From: Atopomonas hussainii
Lineage (GTDB): Bacteria > Pseudomonadota > Gammaproteobacteria > Pseudomonadales > Pseudomonadaceae
Direction of reading: 5' to 3'
Length of the DNA: 64,000 nucleotides
Assembly (NCBI RefSeq): GCF_900109735.1
Contig: NZ_FOAS01000012.1
Span: 93,755 to 157,754 of the forward strand
Shown here one piece after another: positions 20,388-28,491 of the stretch. Made by a program: the position numbers and the translations under genes. Each line of letters starts with the position of its first letter. Position 1 is the stretch's first letter. The notes below the pieces were generated by a model, which did not search any database, was not told the DNA's origin, and was given only the letters and a program-made list of their open reading frames with translations.

Positions 20388-21503
20388 TCAAGCCTCCGGC
20401 GCTTGTAGGGCGAGAATCAGCGCTTTAAGAAAACGCGCTGCCTCGCCGCCGGTGACAGCGCGATGGTCGAAGGTTAGCGACAGCGGCAAAATCGGGTGCA
20501 CCTCGACCTTGCCATTGACCGCCACGGGCTCTTGGCGAATGCCGCCGGCGCCGATGATGCACACCTGCGGCGGCACCACCACGGGGTTGGCGTAGCGCCC
20601 GAACAAGGTGCCGAAGTTCGACAAGGTAATCGTGGCGCCGAGCAGCTCATGCGGTGGAATCGAGCGCGCTTTCACCGCCGCGCGCAAGTTGCCTAAGCCT
20701 TCGCGTAGCTCATCCCCACTGCGTGCAGTGATGTTGCGCAGCACCGGTACAAACAAGCCGTCAGGCGTGTCCACGGCAATGCCTAGGTCGACATGCGCGT
20801 GCTCTTTGAGCGACGGCCCTTTACCGTCGAACCAGCTGTTTAGCAGCGGCTCGGCTTGGCAGGCTACGCCAATGGCTTGCGCAAGGCGAATCATCGGGTC
20901 GCGGGCTTCGCCCCACTGATGCAAGTCGGCGTCTTCAACAATCACCACTGGCACCACTTCGGCATGCGCGCGGGCCATGTTTTTGGCCATAGTGCGGCGC
21001 ACGCCACGTAAGCGTTCGCCGCCAAATTTGGCCAAGCTTTGCTCGGCAGCAGCCTCGACATCTTGGCGGGTAATCAGCCCTTCCGGGCCGCTACCGCTGA
21101 GCTGCGCCAAGTCCACATCCAGTCGTCTTGCCAGCTGACGCACCGCCGGTGAGGCTTTCGGCGCTTGGTGCTCCAAGCTCGACGGCGCCGCGCCAACAAA
21201 GAAAGTGTCGCTGCTGCCGGCTGCGCCGCCGGCATCCAGCCGGCCCACCACAGTGCCGGCGTCGTCTTCGCCGCCTTCGAAGGTGACTAAGGTTTCCCCC
21301 ACATGCAGGATGTCGCCTTCGCCACCGTGGCATTTGCCGATCACCCCATCGCATGGCGAGGGAATTTCGACGATGGCTTTGGCGGTTTCCACCGAGACAA
21401 TCAGCTGGTCCGCTTTCACGGTTTCGCCAGCGCTAACGTGCCATTCAACGATCTCGGCTTCTTGTAACCCTTCGCCCAAGTCGGGCAATTTAAATGTTTT
21501 CAT
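20388..21503 (-). CDS. bkdB: Branched-chain 2-oxoacid dehydrogenase E2 (dihydrolipoyl acyltransferase)
   Basis: At 371 residues, it has a lipoyl domain with Lys42 in SVETAKAIVEIP, a peripheral subunit-binding domain (PAVRQLARRLDVDLAQLSGSGPEGLITRQDV, about 115-150), and the catalytic domain ending in LTFDHRAVTGGEAARFL with His347. The usual DHRxxDG motif reads DHRAVTGG, a form I associate with some E2 enzymes of this type. It takes the acyl group from E1 to CoA. It is the last gene of the E1a-E1b-E2 operon, 11 bp after E1-beta. It is shorter than typical three-lipoyl PDH E2. Confidence 0.9.
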   Translation of the reverse strand: MKTFKLPDLGEGLQEAEIVEWHVSAGETVKADQLIVSVETAKAIVEIPSPCDGVIGKCHGGEGDILHVGETLVTFEGGEDDAGTVVGRLDAGGAAGSSDTFFVGAAPSSLEHQAPKASPAVRQLARRLDVDLAQLSGSGPEGLITRQDVEAAAEQSLAKFGGERLRGVRRTMAKNMARAHAEVVPVVIVEDADLHQWGEARDPMIRLAQAIGVACQAEPLLNSWFDGKGPSLKEHAHVDLGIAVDTPDGLFVPVLRNITARSGDELREGLGNLRAAVKARSIPPHELLGATITLSNFGTLFGRYANPVVVPPQVCIIGAGGIRQEPVAVNGKVEVHPILPLSLTFDHRAVTGGEAARFLKALILALQAPEA

Positions 21504-21514
21504 CGCGGCCCCCC

Positions 21515-22507
21515 TTAGGCGTAATTAAGTGCGTCGTCACAGGCTTGCAGAATGTCCGCCACTTGCGGCAGGTAGTGCTGCTCCATGCGGAACAACGGCG
21601 GCGGAATATCCGGCGCGGTGACGCGCTGGATCGGCGCCTGCAAGTCGAGCCACAGGCGCTCGTACAAGCTAGTGGCGATTTCCGCACCGACCGCGCACGA
21701 ACGCGGTGCCTCGTGGACGATCACGCAGCGCCCGGTTTTGCGCACCGAGGCTTCGAGGGTGTCCATGTCGATGGGGCTGACACAGGCGACGTCGATCACC
21801 TCGACGCTGACGCCGTGTTCCTCCAGCTGCGCGGCGGCTTGCAGGCTTTCGTGTACCGAGGCGCCCCAGCTGATCAGGGTTAAATCGCTGCCTTCACGTA
21901 GGGTGAAGCAGGTATCCAGCGGTAGGCGCTGGCCGTGGTCCTCTAGGGGTTGTGGGTTCATCCGATAGAGCCGCGTGGGCTCGAGGAAAATCACCGGATC
22001 GGGGTCATCAATCGCCGCCAGCAGCAAGCCATAAGCCCGCGCTGGTGAGGAAGGAATCACCACGCGCACACCGGGGATATGCGCAAACATGGCCTCCACC
22101 GCCTCGCCATGGTGCTCCGGCGCGCGGATGCCGGCACCCATCGGCGAGCGGATCACCATAGGGCAGCTCAGGCGGCCACGGGTGCGGTTACGCAAGCGCG
22201 CGGCGTGGCTGACCAGGTGTTCCATGGCGGCGTAGATAAAGCCTAAGAACTGAATCTCCGCCACCGGCTTTAAGCCTTGTGCGGCCATGCCGACGCTGAG
22301 GCCGCCGATCATGGTTTCCGCCAGCGGGGTATCGAGCACGCGCTTAAAGCCGAACTCTTCACGCAGGCCCAAGGTGGCGCGGAACACGCCGCCGTTGGCG
22401 CCGACGTCTTCACCGAGCACGATGACGTTGTCGTCTTCGCGCATAGCGCGTTTCATCGCCAAGTTAACCGCTTCCAAGAGGGTGACTTTGCTGTATTTCT
22501 CGCCCAT
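21515..22507 (-). CDS. bkdA2: Branched-chain 2-oxoacid dehydrogenase E1 beta subunit
   Basis: The 330-residue protein begins MGEKYSKVTLLEAVNLAMKRAMREDDNVIVLGEDVGANGGVFRATLGL, the transketolase pyrimidine-binding domain with the catalytic Glu in GEDVG, followed by the transketolase C-terminal domain (LTLISWGASVHESLQAA). With E1-alpha it decarboxylates branched 2-oxo acids using thiamine diphosphate. It starts 3 bp after the E1-alpha stop, so the subunits are co-translated. Confidence 0.93.
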   Translation of the reverse strand: MGEKYSKVTLLEAVNLAMKRAMREDDNVIVLGEDVGANGGVFRATLGLREEFGFKRVLDTPLAETMIGGLSVGMAAQGLKPVAEIQFLGFIYAAMEHLVSHAARLRNRTRGRLSCPMVIRSPMGAGIRAPEHHGEAVEAMFAHIPGVRVVIPSSPARAYGLLLAAIDDPDPVIFLEPTRLYRMNPQPLEDHGQRLPLDTCFTLREGSDLTLISWGASVHESLQAAAQLEEHGVSVEVIDVACVSPIDMDTLEASVRKTGRCVIVHEAPRSCAVGAEIATSLYERLWLDLQAPIQRVTAPDIPPPLFRMEQHYLPQVADILQACDDALNYA

Positions 22508-22510
22508 GAC

Positions 22511-23596
22511 TCAGCCCTCCCCGTTGCCGCGACTAACGCGCTCTAGCCACATCGCCCGCTGGTCTGCCTTGGCGGCGGGCCACTGGGCATAGACGTAATC
22601 CAAGGCATCGCCGGGTTGTTGCGGCACGCTGGTTTCGTATGCTTCGACGGCGGCCTGCACGCGCTTTTGCGCCTCGGCCAGCCAGTCTTGCTCGCGCTGT
22701 TCGTCCCACAGGCGGTGCTCAACGAGGAAGTTCTGCAAACGCTTGAGCGGCTCTTCGGCCCAGGCTTGTTTCACTTCGTCTTCACCGCGATAGCGGCTGG
22801 CATCGTCGGCGGTGGTGTGGTCGCTCAGGCGATAGCTCATGCACTCCAGCAGGGTCGGACCTTTGCCACGCCGAGCACGTTCTAGCGCCTCTTGCAGGCG
22901 GTCGTAGACGGCAAACACATCGTTGCCATCCACTTGCTCACCAGCGATGCCCGCGCCTGCGGCCTTCTGCGCCAGCGTGGGTGCGGCGCATTGCAGTTTG
23001 CGCGGCACCGAGATGGCCCACTGGTTGTTGTTGACCACAAACACCACCGGCAGCTGCCAAGCGCCAGCCACATTCAGCGCCTCTAAAAAGTCGCCCTTGC
23101 TGGTGGCGCCATCGCCACAGGTAGTCACCGCCACGCGATGCTCGCCGCGAATTTTGAAGGCGCTGGCCACGCCACAGGCATGCAGCGCTTGGGTAGCAAT
23201 CGGCACGCAGGGCGGGAAGTCTTGCGCCACGGCGGGGTCAACAAAGGCGCAACCGCGCTCGTCGCCGCCCCAATATAAGAGGATTTCTTCCATCTTCACC
23301 CCACGACGCAGCTGCGCGGCGGTGTCGCGGTAATACGGCACCAGCACATCGTCGCCGTGCATCAGCTCGCCAATCACCACGCCGATGGCCTCTTGGCCGA
23401 GGGTCGAGGCGTAGGTGCCGATGCGGCCGGTGCGCTGCAGGGCAATGGCCTTCTGGTCAAACAAGCGCGTGAGGCGCATTTGCTTGTACAGCCGGCAGAG
23501 TAAATCGGGGTCGTCGGCCCAGGCCGGCAGGCTGCTTTGCAGCTGACCGTCGGGGGCTAAATAACGGGTATACGGGACCTTTATTGTTAACGGCAT
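22511..23596 (-). CDS. bkdA1: Branched-chain 2-oxoacid dehydrogenase E1 alpha subunit
   Basis: At 361 residues it carries the thiamine diphosphate motif GDGATSKGDFLEALNVAGAWQLPVVFVVNNNQWAIS and the regulatory-loop region YRLSDHTTADDASRYR. The start at 23596 has GGAGG 7 bp upstream; the frame runs open to 23671 but without a ribosome site. Together with E1-beta, E2 and a lipoamide dehydrogenase it turns the keto acids of Val, Leu and Ile into acyl-CoA. The preceding 150 bp hold an 8-bp GC-rich hairpin (23695-23717) and no T-run, so read-through from leucine dehydrogenase is likely. Confidence 0.93.
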   Translation of the reverse strand: MPLTIKVPYTRYLAPDGQLQSSLPAWADDPDLLCRLYKQMRLTRLFDQKAIALQRTGRIGTYASTLGQEAIGVVIGELMHGDDVLVPYYRDTAAQLRRGVKMEEILLYWGGDERGCAFVDPAVAQDFPPCVPIATQALHACGVASAFKIRGEHRVAVTTCGDGATSKGDFLEALNVAGAWQLPVVFVVNNNQWAISVPRKLQCAAPTLAQKAAGAGIAGEQVDGNDVFAVYDRLQEALERARRGKGPTLLECMSYRLSDHTTADDASRYRGEDEVKQAWAEEPLKRLQNFLVEHRLWDEQREQDWLAEAQKRVQAAVEAYETSVPQQPGDALDYVYAQWPAAKADQRAMWLERVSRGNGEG

Positions 23597-23746
23597 GGTG
23601 GCTCCTCCAGCGCCAGGGTGGCGCGGTGACTGTTCCCTCGCTTGTGGCGAAGGCGTTAACGCAACGAGCACGGGATACGTGCCGGTTACGCGAGCCGCGC
23701 CAAGGGTGATGGCGCGGGTACAGCATGCAGACGCGTCTGGGTAAGA

Positions 23747-24769
23747 CTAGTCGGCAAAAACCAAGCGTTCCGCCAAGCTGTCGGCCACGCGCGCGGGTGA
23801 GCGTTTATGGGCTTGAGCTTCGGCGTAAATTTCTGTCAGGCGCTGGCTGATATGGCTCAGCTGCGCGGTGATCTCACCACTATTACGGCCTTGATGAGTG
23901 AGCGCCACATAGATCAGACCACCGGCATTGATGACGTAATCCGGCGCATAAAGAATGCCGCGCGCATCCAGCTCATCGCCCATTTCAGGGTTAGCCAACT
24001 GGTTATTCGCAGCACCGGCAATGGCGCCGCAGCGCAACTTAGCGACGGTGCTGCGATCCAGCACACCGCCCAAGCCGCACGGCGCGAGGATGTCGCACGG
24101 GGTGCTTAACAAGGCTTCCGAGGCCACCGCGCGGGCGCCCAGTTGCTCAACCGCTAACTGCACTTTGCCGGCGTCGATATCGCTGACGAACAACTCAGCG
24201 CCGGCGGCTTGCAGATGCTCGGCCAAGGCGTAACCGACATGCCCAAGGCCTTGAATGGCCACGCGCAGGCCGTCTAAGTCATCGCTACCAAAGCGCGCGG
24301 CGGCGGTGGCACGCAAACCGGCAAACACGCCCAGCGCGGTGTGCGGCGAAGGGTCGCCGGCGCGGGTGGTGGAGGTCACGTGTTGGGTGTATTGGGCAAT
24401 GCAGTCCATGTCTTCGGAGCTAGTGCCGCTGTCCATGGCGGTGATGTAGCGGCCATCGAGGCTATCGATAAAACGGCCAAAGGCTTCAAACAAGGCCGCG
24501 CGGTCGTCGACATGCGCGGGGCGCAAAATCACCGACTTGCCGCCACCCAGCTCAAGCCCGGCCAGTGCGGCTTTGTAGCTCATGCCTTGCGCTAGACGAA
24601 TGGCATCCTGCAGGGCCGCCTGCTCGTTGGGATAACTGAGAAAACGGCAACCGCCGAGGGCCGGGCCACGGCGGGTGCTGTGAATGGCAATAATGCCGCG
24701 CAGGCCGGTTTTTTCATCCTGCGCGATATGCAGGCTTTCTAGCCGTGCGGCTTCCATCTGCTTGAACAT
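23747..24769 (-). CDS. Leucine dehydrogenase (Glu/Leu/Phe/Val family)
   Basis: The 340-residue NAD-dependent amino acid dehydrogenase has the catalytic region ALGGCRFL, GMSYKAALAGLELGGGKSVI (the Lys pair) and MDSGTSSEDMDCIAQYT, then a Rossmann domain with IQGLGHVGYALAEHL and APCGLGGVLD, and ANNQLA, INAGGLIYVA near the end. It oxidatively deaminates Leu, Val and Ile to the keto acids used by the dehydrogenase complex encoded just downstream. The pairing makes a compact two-step catabolic cluster. An inverted repeat lies 16-58 bp before the start. Confidence 0.88.
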   Translation of the reverse strand: MFKQMEAARLESLHIAQDEKTGLRGIIAIHSTRRGPALGGCRFLSYPNEQAALQDAIRLAQGMSYKAALAGLELGGGKSVILRPAHVDDRAALFEAFGRFIDSLDGRYITAMDSGTSSEDMDCIAQYTQHVTSTTRAGDPSPHTALGVFAGLRATAAARFGSDDLDGLRVAIQGLGHVGYALAEHLQAAGAELFVSDIDAGKVQLAVEQLGARAVASEALLSTPCDILAPCGLGGVLDRSTVAKLRCGAIAGAANNQLANPEMGDELDARGILYAPDYVINAGGLIYVALTHQGRNSGEITAQLSHISQRLTEIYAEAQAHKRSPARVADSLAERLVFAD

Positions 24770-24784
24770 GGCGCCCCCTTGCTA

Positions 24785-24827
24785 CTGATAAGGTCGAATA
24801 ACTAACCCATCGGCTCGACGTTATCAG
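24785..24827. promoter_or_regulatory. Inverted repeat upstream of leucine dehydrogenase
   Basis: The dyad ctgataa-g-gtcga (24785-24797) pairs with tcgac-g-ttatcag (24815-24827); 12 of 13 positions match across a 17-base centre. It sits between the start codon and a TATACT -10-like hexamer on the minus strand. It may be an operator or a leader hairpin. Confidence 0.5.
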
Positions 24828-24884
24828 CAGTATAGGCAAGCCGGTGCAGCACACGCGGCGTTTGCAGTCAGGAAGGCGTCACGC

Positions 24885-25649
24885 TTATTTAGCCAACAGG
24901 CCAACAATGCGCTCGTTATAACGATTGACCAGCAGCGGCACGGCTTTTTCGCGGTAGTTCATCAGTGGTTTTTCGATAAAGCGCCAGGTCACTTCCACGC
25001 TGTCTAGGCGTTGGCTGACTTCGGCCGAGTCACTGAATTGGTTATCCAGCTTGATCAGGTCTTGCGAGAAGGCCGAGGCCAGCTGATCGACAGCCTTTTC
25101 TAAGTCTTGTGCCGAGTCATAGATGGACGAGCCGCCATCCACTGCCGCCGACGAGCGCACATATTCTGCGGTGATGCGCTGCATCAGCACGGCTTGCTCA
25201 AGCAAGGGGTCAACGTGGCTATCGGGCTGGCCGGCTTGAGTCACCTGCTGCGCCTCGAGGTGGGCAATCAGTTCATGGCCGCTGATGGCTAAGTCATTGA
25301 TGGTGTGAAAATCGAGGTAGCCATCTTCGGCAATCCGATTGGCTTCAGCCAACTGCTGAAAGCGCGGCGCCAGTTGTTGCAGCTGCGCGGACCAATCGTT
25401 TTGCCCTTGCGCATTGGCCAGGGCGACGAGGCTTTTGGTGTTCTCGGTAAACTCGGCCGAGGCTTTCTGCATCGCGGCTTTAGAGCTGGGCGAGCCTTCT
25501 TCCAAGGTCATGCGATGGAACTGCGTCATCAAGCGGTAAGCGGTTAGGCGCTCACGCTGCAGCGACTCCAGTAACGCTTGATCGGCAAAGGCGCTGGGTA
25601 GCGCTAAGCTCAAAGCACAGCCAAGCAGTACAGGGCGGAAACGGCGCAT
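24885..25649 (-). CDS. Periplasmic alpha-helical protein of unknown function
   Basis: The 254-residue protein has a Sec signal peptide (MRRFRPVLLGCALSLALPSAFA). The rest looks all-helical, with Gln, Leu, Ala and Glu dominating (LQRERLTAYRLMTQFHRMTLEEGSP, LEKAVDQLASAFSQDLIKLDNQF). The pattern recalls the periplasmic helical sensing modules of pilus chemoreceptors such as PilJ, but no membrane anchor or signalling domain follows. I do not recognise a named family. A single-gene unit is likely, with ribosome-site purines (AGGAG) just before the ATG. Confidence 0.7.
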   Translation of the reverse strand: MRRFRPVLLGCALSLALPSAFADQALLESLQRERLTAYRLMTQFHRMTLEEGSPSSKAAMQKASAEFTENTKSLVALANAQGQNDWSAQLQQLAPRFQQLAEANRIAEDGYLDFHTINDLAISGHELIAHLEAQQVTQAGQPDSHVDPLLEQAVLMQRITAEYVRSSAAVDGGSSIYDSAQDLEKAVDQLASAFSQDLIKLDNQFSDSAEVSQRLDSVEVTWRFIEKPLMNYREKAVPLLVNRYNERIVGLLAK

Positions 25650-25740
25650 GGCAGGACTCCTTTCTTGTTGTTTTGTGCACCATGACAGGCTGGCCGGCGC
25701 ATGGCAACCATCCCTAGGTTCTGTGAACTACGCCACAAAG

Positions 25741-26523
25741 CTACGCCTTATCGGTGAACCGTCCATGACGCCCAAAGCCTGCGGCAAAGCGCTGCGCGCC
25801 GGCTTGGCTTTCGCCGCTGTCAATGACCGCCACACCACCAGCAAATTCTTGGGCTAACGCGTCTTCTAACGGTAAATCCCACTGCGCATACACACTGGCT
25901 CGATCGGCGAGCAGGCAGCGCTGCGGAAAAGCGGCCAGCTGCTCAGCCAATACCAATGCATGAGCCAGCGCCTCGCCCGGCGCACAGGTGCGATTAACCA
26001 AGCCCATCTGCAGCGCCTCGTCGGCAGCCACGGCGCGCCCGGTGAGGATTAAATCCAGCGCGCGGCTTTGACCAATTAAGCGCGGTAAGCGCACGCTGCC
26101 GCCATCAATCAAGGGCACGCCAAAACGCCGGCAAAACACCCCGAGCGTGGCATCGCTGGCCATCACGCGCAGGTCGGCCAGCAAGGCAAGCTCCAAACCA
26201 CCGGCCACCGCGTGGCCTTCAATGGCGGCAATTAACGGCTTACTGAGCTGCAAGCGGCTGGGCCCGAGCGGCGCTTCGCCGGGCCAAGCGAGACGATTGC
26301 GCCGCTCGCCACCCTCGGCCACCGCCGCAAGGTCTGCCCCGGCGCAGAAGGTATTGCCGGCACCATGCAGCACCGCCACGCGCAGACTGTCGTCCGCGGC
26401 AAAATCCTCCAACACGGCTAACAAAGCCTGTGCGGTAGGACGATCTACCGCGTTGCGCACTTCTGGTCGATTAAGGGTAATTTGCAGCACCGCTGCGTGC
26501 TGCGTGACATCCACCAAGGCCAT
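25741..26523 (-). CDS. Crotonase / enoyl-CoA hydratase family protein
   Basis: The 260-residue crotonase-fold enzyme has oxyanion-hole elements GAGNTFCAGADLAA and AIEGHAVAGGLELALLADLRV. The first catalytic Glu (in GGLELA) is present. The second Glu of classical hydratases seems absent: the segment reads GVFCRRFGVPLIDGGSVRLPRLIG, typical of a distinct subfamily. True hydratase activity is therefore unsure. I use the ATG at 26523 (MALVDVTQ), which has GGGGG 5 bp upstream; in-frame ATGs at 26535 and beyond would run back into the terminator of the next gene. Confidence 0.82.
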   Translation of the reverse strand: MALVDVTQHAAVLQITLNRPEVRNAVDRPTAQALLAVLEDFAADDSLRVAVLHGAGNTFCAGADLAAVAEGGERRNRLAWPGEAPLGPSRLQLSKPLIAAIEGHAVAGGLELALLADLRVMASDATLGVFCRRFGVPLIDGGSVRLPRLIGQSRALDLILTGRAVAADEALQMGLVNRTCAPGEALAHALVLAEQLAAFPQRCLLADRASVYAQWDLPLEDALAQEFAGGVAVIDSGESQAGAQRFAAGFGRHGRFTDKA

Positions 26524-26550
26524 GGTAACCCCCATGAAAAAGGTAACTCC

Positions 26551-26586
26551 CATTAAAAAAGCCACCGTGAAGGCTCACGGTGGCTT
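26551..26586 (-). terminator. Terminator after the SDR gene
   Basis: The 12-bp perfect stem aagccaccgtga / tcacggtggctt is followed on the minus strand by a run of six T. It separates the SDR gene from the crotonase gene, which therefore must use a promoter within about 30 bp or rely on read-through. Confidence 0.88.
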
Positions 26587-26639
26587 GATTGGCAGATGTC
26601 AGCAAGCGTTATGGCGCAGACAGCCGCGCCTGTGGCGAC

Positions 26640-27536
26640 TCAGGCCTGCTTTTGCAGGTGGGCGACCAGTTTGCCGATGGCTTCCATGTTGTCTTTCGGG
26701 TGAGTGGCGCCGCTGAAGTCATTAATCGCGCCCCACTGCGCGGCCAGTTCTTCCACGCTAAAACCTTGCGGGTTGAAGCAAGCGCCTTGGCTCTGCTCCC
26801 AACGGGTGCGCCCTACCCAGCCGCCACCGACTTCATACAGGCCAGAAGAGTCTTCACAGGCAGGACTACCGAGGTACACCACCAGTGGGCTAACCAGCTC
26901 AGGCTTGAGGGCTTCAAACAGTTGCGGCGGGATCAGCCCTTCGGTCATCCGCGTGCCGCCGGTCGGGGCGATGGCGTTGACCTTGATATTGAACTTGGCG
27001 CCTTCGATGGCCAAGGTGCGGGTCAGGCCGTACAGGCCAAGCTTGGCCATGCCGTAGTTGCTCTGGCCAAAGTTGCCATAGATGCCGGACGTTGACGCGG
27101 TGAAAATCACCCGGCCAAAACCTTGTTCGCGCATCAGCGGCCAAGCGGCGCGGGTCACCTTGTAAGCGCCTTCCACGTGCACCTTGTAAACCAAATCCCA
27201 GTCGGCATCGGTCATCTTGTGGAAGGTGGTGTCGCGCAAAATGCCGGCGTTATTCACCACCACATCGACGCGGCCAAAAGCGTCAACGGCGGTCTTGACG
27301 ATGGCATCGCCGTCAGTCACCGAGTTGTAGTTGGCCACCGCGGTGCCGCCAGCGGCTTGAATCTCAGCCACTACTTTATCGGCGGCGGCGCTGCTGGCAC
27401 CCTCGCCCTGTGTGGTGCCACCCAAGTCATTCACCACCACCTTAGCGCCATGCTGGGCAAACAGCAGCGCATGCGCACGGCCTAGGCCGCCACCAGCCCC
27501 GGTAACGATTACAACACGGTCTTTGAGGTCGATCAT
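26640..27536 (-). CDS. Short-chain dehydrogenase (3-hydroxyacyl-CoA dehydrogenase-like)
   Basis: The 298-residue SDR has VIVTGAGGGLGRAHALLFAQHGAKVVVNDLGG (the TGxxxGxG cofactor site, followed by an acidic DLGG that favours NAD), NNAG, and the catalytic Ser and Tyr-x-x-x-Lys in FTASTSGIYGNFGQSNYGMAK. The DLGGTTQGEG stretch and the C-terminal extension beyond 250 residues resemble the dehydrogenase domain of peroxisomal multifunctional enzyme 2, so the likely substrates are 3-hydroxyacyl-CoAs. It has its own terminator; the link to the neighbouring crotonase is suggestive only. Confidence 0.85.
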   Translation of the reverse strand: MIDLKDRVVIVTGAGGGLGRAHALLFAQHGAKVVVNDLGGTTQGEGASSAAADKVVAEIQAAGGTAVANYNSVTDGDAIVKTAVDAFGRVDVVVNNAGILRDTTFHKMTDADWDLVYKVHVEGAYKVTRAAWPLMREQGFGRVIFTASTSGIYGNFGQSNYGMAKLGLYGLTRTLAIEGAKFNIKVNAIAPTGGTRMTEGLIPPQLFEALKPELVSPLVVYLGSPACEDSSGLYEVGGGWVGRTRWEQSQGACFNPQGFSVEELAAQWGAINDFSGATHPKDNMEAIGKLVAHLQKQA

Positions 27537-27675
27537 GAGAGGGTCTCCGACACAGGGTTAAAAAACCCAGTGTTGGCTGCCTGTAGTGGCATGACAAGCA
27601 TCGACCACCGGCTGAATGCGCCCCGATAACTACAGCCAATTCAAAGCAGAGAAAAATATTGATCTAACCAATAGC

Positions 27676-27698
27676 AAAAAGCGCAGCCTAAGCTGCGC
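27676..27698 (-). terminator. Terminator after the OmpA-type lipoprotein gene
   Basis: The stem gcgcagc / gctgcgc with a 4-base loop is followed by TTTTT on the minus strand, 32 bp after the stop codon of the lipoprotein gene. Otherwise the 193-bp spacer 27537-27729 shows nothing. Confidence 0.8.
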
Positions 27699-27729
27699 CT
27701 TTGCAAAACATCGTCAATACAGGCGGCGT

Positions 27730-28398
27730 TTAGTACTGCGCGCCCGGAAGCGGAGCTAGCTTGATCTCGACACGGCGGTTTTGCGCCCGACCGGCATCGC
27801 TGTTGTTATCCGCAATCGGCTGACTAGGGCCAACGCCACGGGCGGTCAAACGGTTATACGCCACGCCCTGGCTGGCCAGATAATTGACCACGCTTTGTGC
27901 ACGACGCTGGGACAAATCCATGTTGTATTGGTAGCTACCAACGCTATCGGTATGCCCCGTCACTTCGATAATGCTTTTGTCGTACTGGCGCAGCGAATTA
28001 GCCACGTTATTCAGCGTGGTGTAAAAACCGCCGCTGATATCGGCCGAGTTAGTAGCAAAGGTGATATTACCCGGCATCACCAAGCTCAACTGATCGCCTT
28101 GACGCTGTACATCAACGCCAGTGCCTTGCATCGACTGGCGCAGTTGCGCTTCTTGCTTATCCACGTAGTAGCCGTAGCCAGCACCGGCCGCGCCGCCGAT
28201 TGCAGCGCCAATCAAGGCACCTTTACCGCGATCGTCTTTATTCGCCAGCGCACCAACAGCAGCCCCCGCCAATGCGCCTAGGCCGCCATAGGTTGCGGTC
28301 TTGCCGGCTTCACGTTCACCGGTTTGCGGGTTGGTAGCACAACCGGCCACTAACAGCGCGGCGCAGCTCAGGGCAATCAGGTTACGAGTCTGGTACAT
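27730..28398 (-). CDS. OmpA-family outer membrane lipoprotein (YiaD-like)
   Basis: The 222-residue protein has a lipoprotein signal with lipobox LLVAGCATNP (Cys about 20). A glycine-zipper segment follows (GGLGALAGAAVGALANKDDRGKGALIGAAIGGAAGAGYGYYVD), then a C-terminal OmpA peptidoglycan-binding domain with IEVTGHTDSVGSYQYNMDLSQRRAQSVVNYL and the terminal AQNRRVEIKLAP, where Asp and Arg bind diaminopimelate. It should be anchored in the outer membrane and tether it to the cell wall. It is a single-gene unit with its own terminator. Confidence 0.92.
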   Translation of the reverse strand: MYQTRNLIALSCAALLVAGCATNPQTGEREAGKTATYGGLGALAGAAVGALANKDDRGKGALIGAAIGGAAGAGYGYYVDKQEAQLRQSMQGTGVDVQRQGDQLSLVMPGNITFATNSADISGGFYTTLNNVANSLRQYDKSIIEVTGHTDSVGSYQYNMDLSQRRAQSVVNYLASQGVAYNRLTARGVGPSQPIADNNSDAGRAQNRRVEIKLAPLPGAQY

Positions 28399-28491
28399 AA
28401 CATTTCCTTAACACTGTGGCGGAACATCCGCCGCTGTTAGAAAGCCTAGTCGCGCAGGAGTTCCTTGCACAGCTGCTGGCTGAGCACGCGA

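Noticed and set aside
20172..20408. Plus-strand frame of 78 codons between the secreted protein and the E2 gene
   Set aside because: It crosses the operon terminator, has no ribosome site and its translation shows no recognisable feature.
23597..23746. Hidden small gene in the spacer between leucine dehydrogenase and E1 alpha
   Set aside because: Only short GC-rich hairpins are visible; the open frame is the upstream extension of E1 alpha without a ribosome site.
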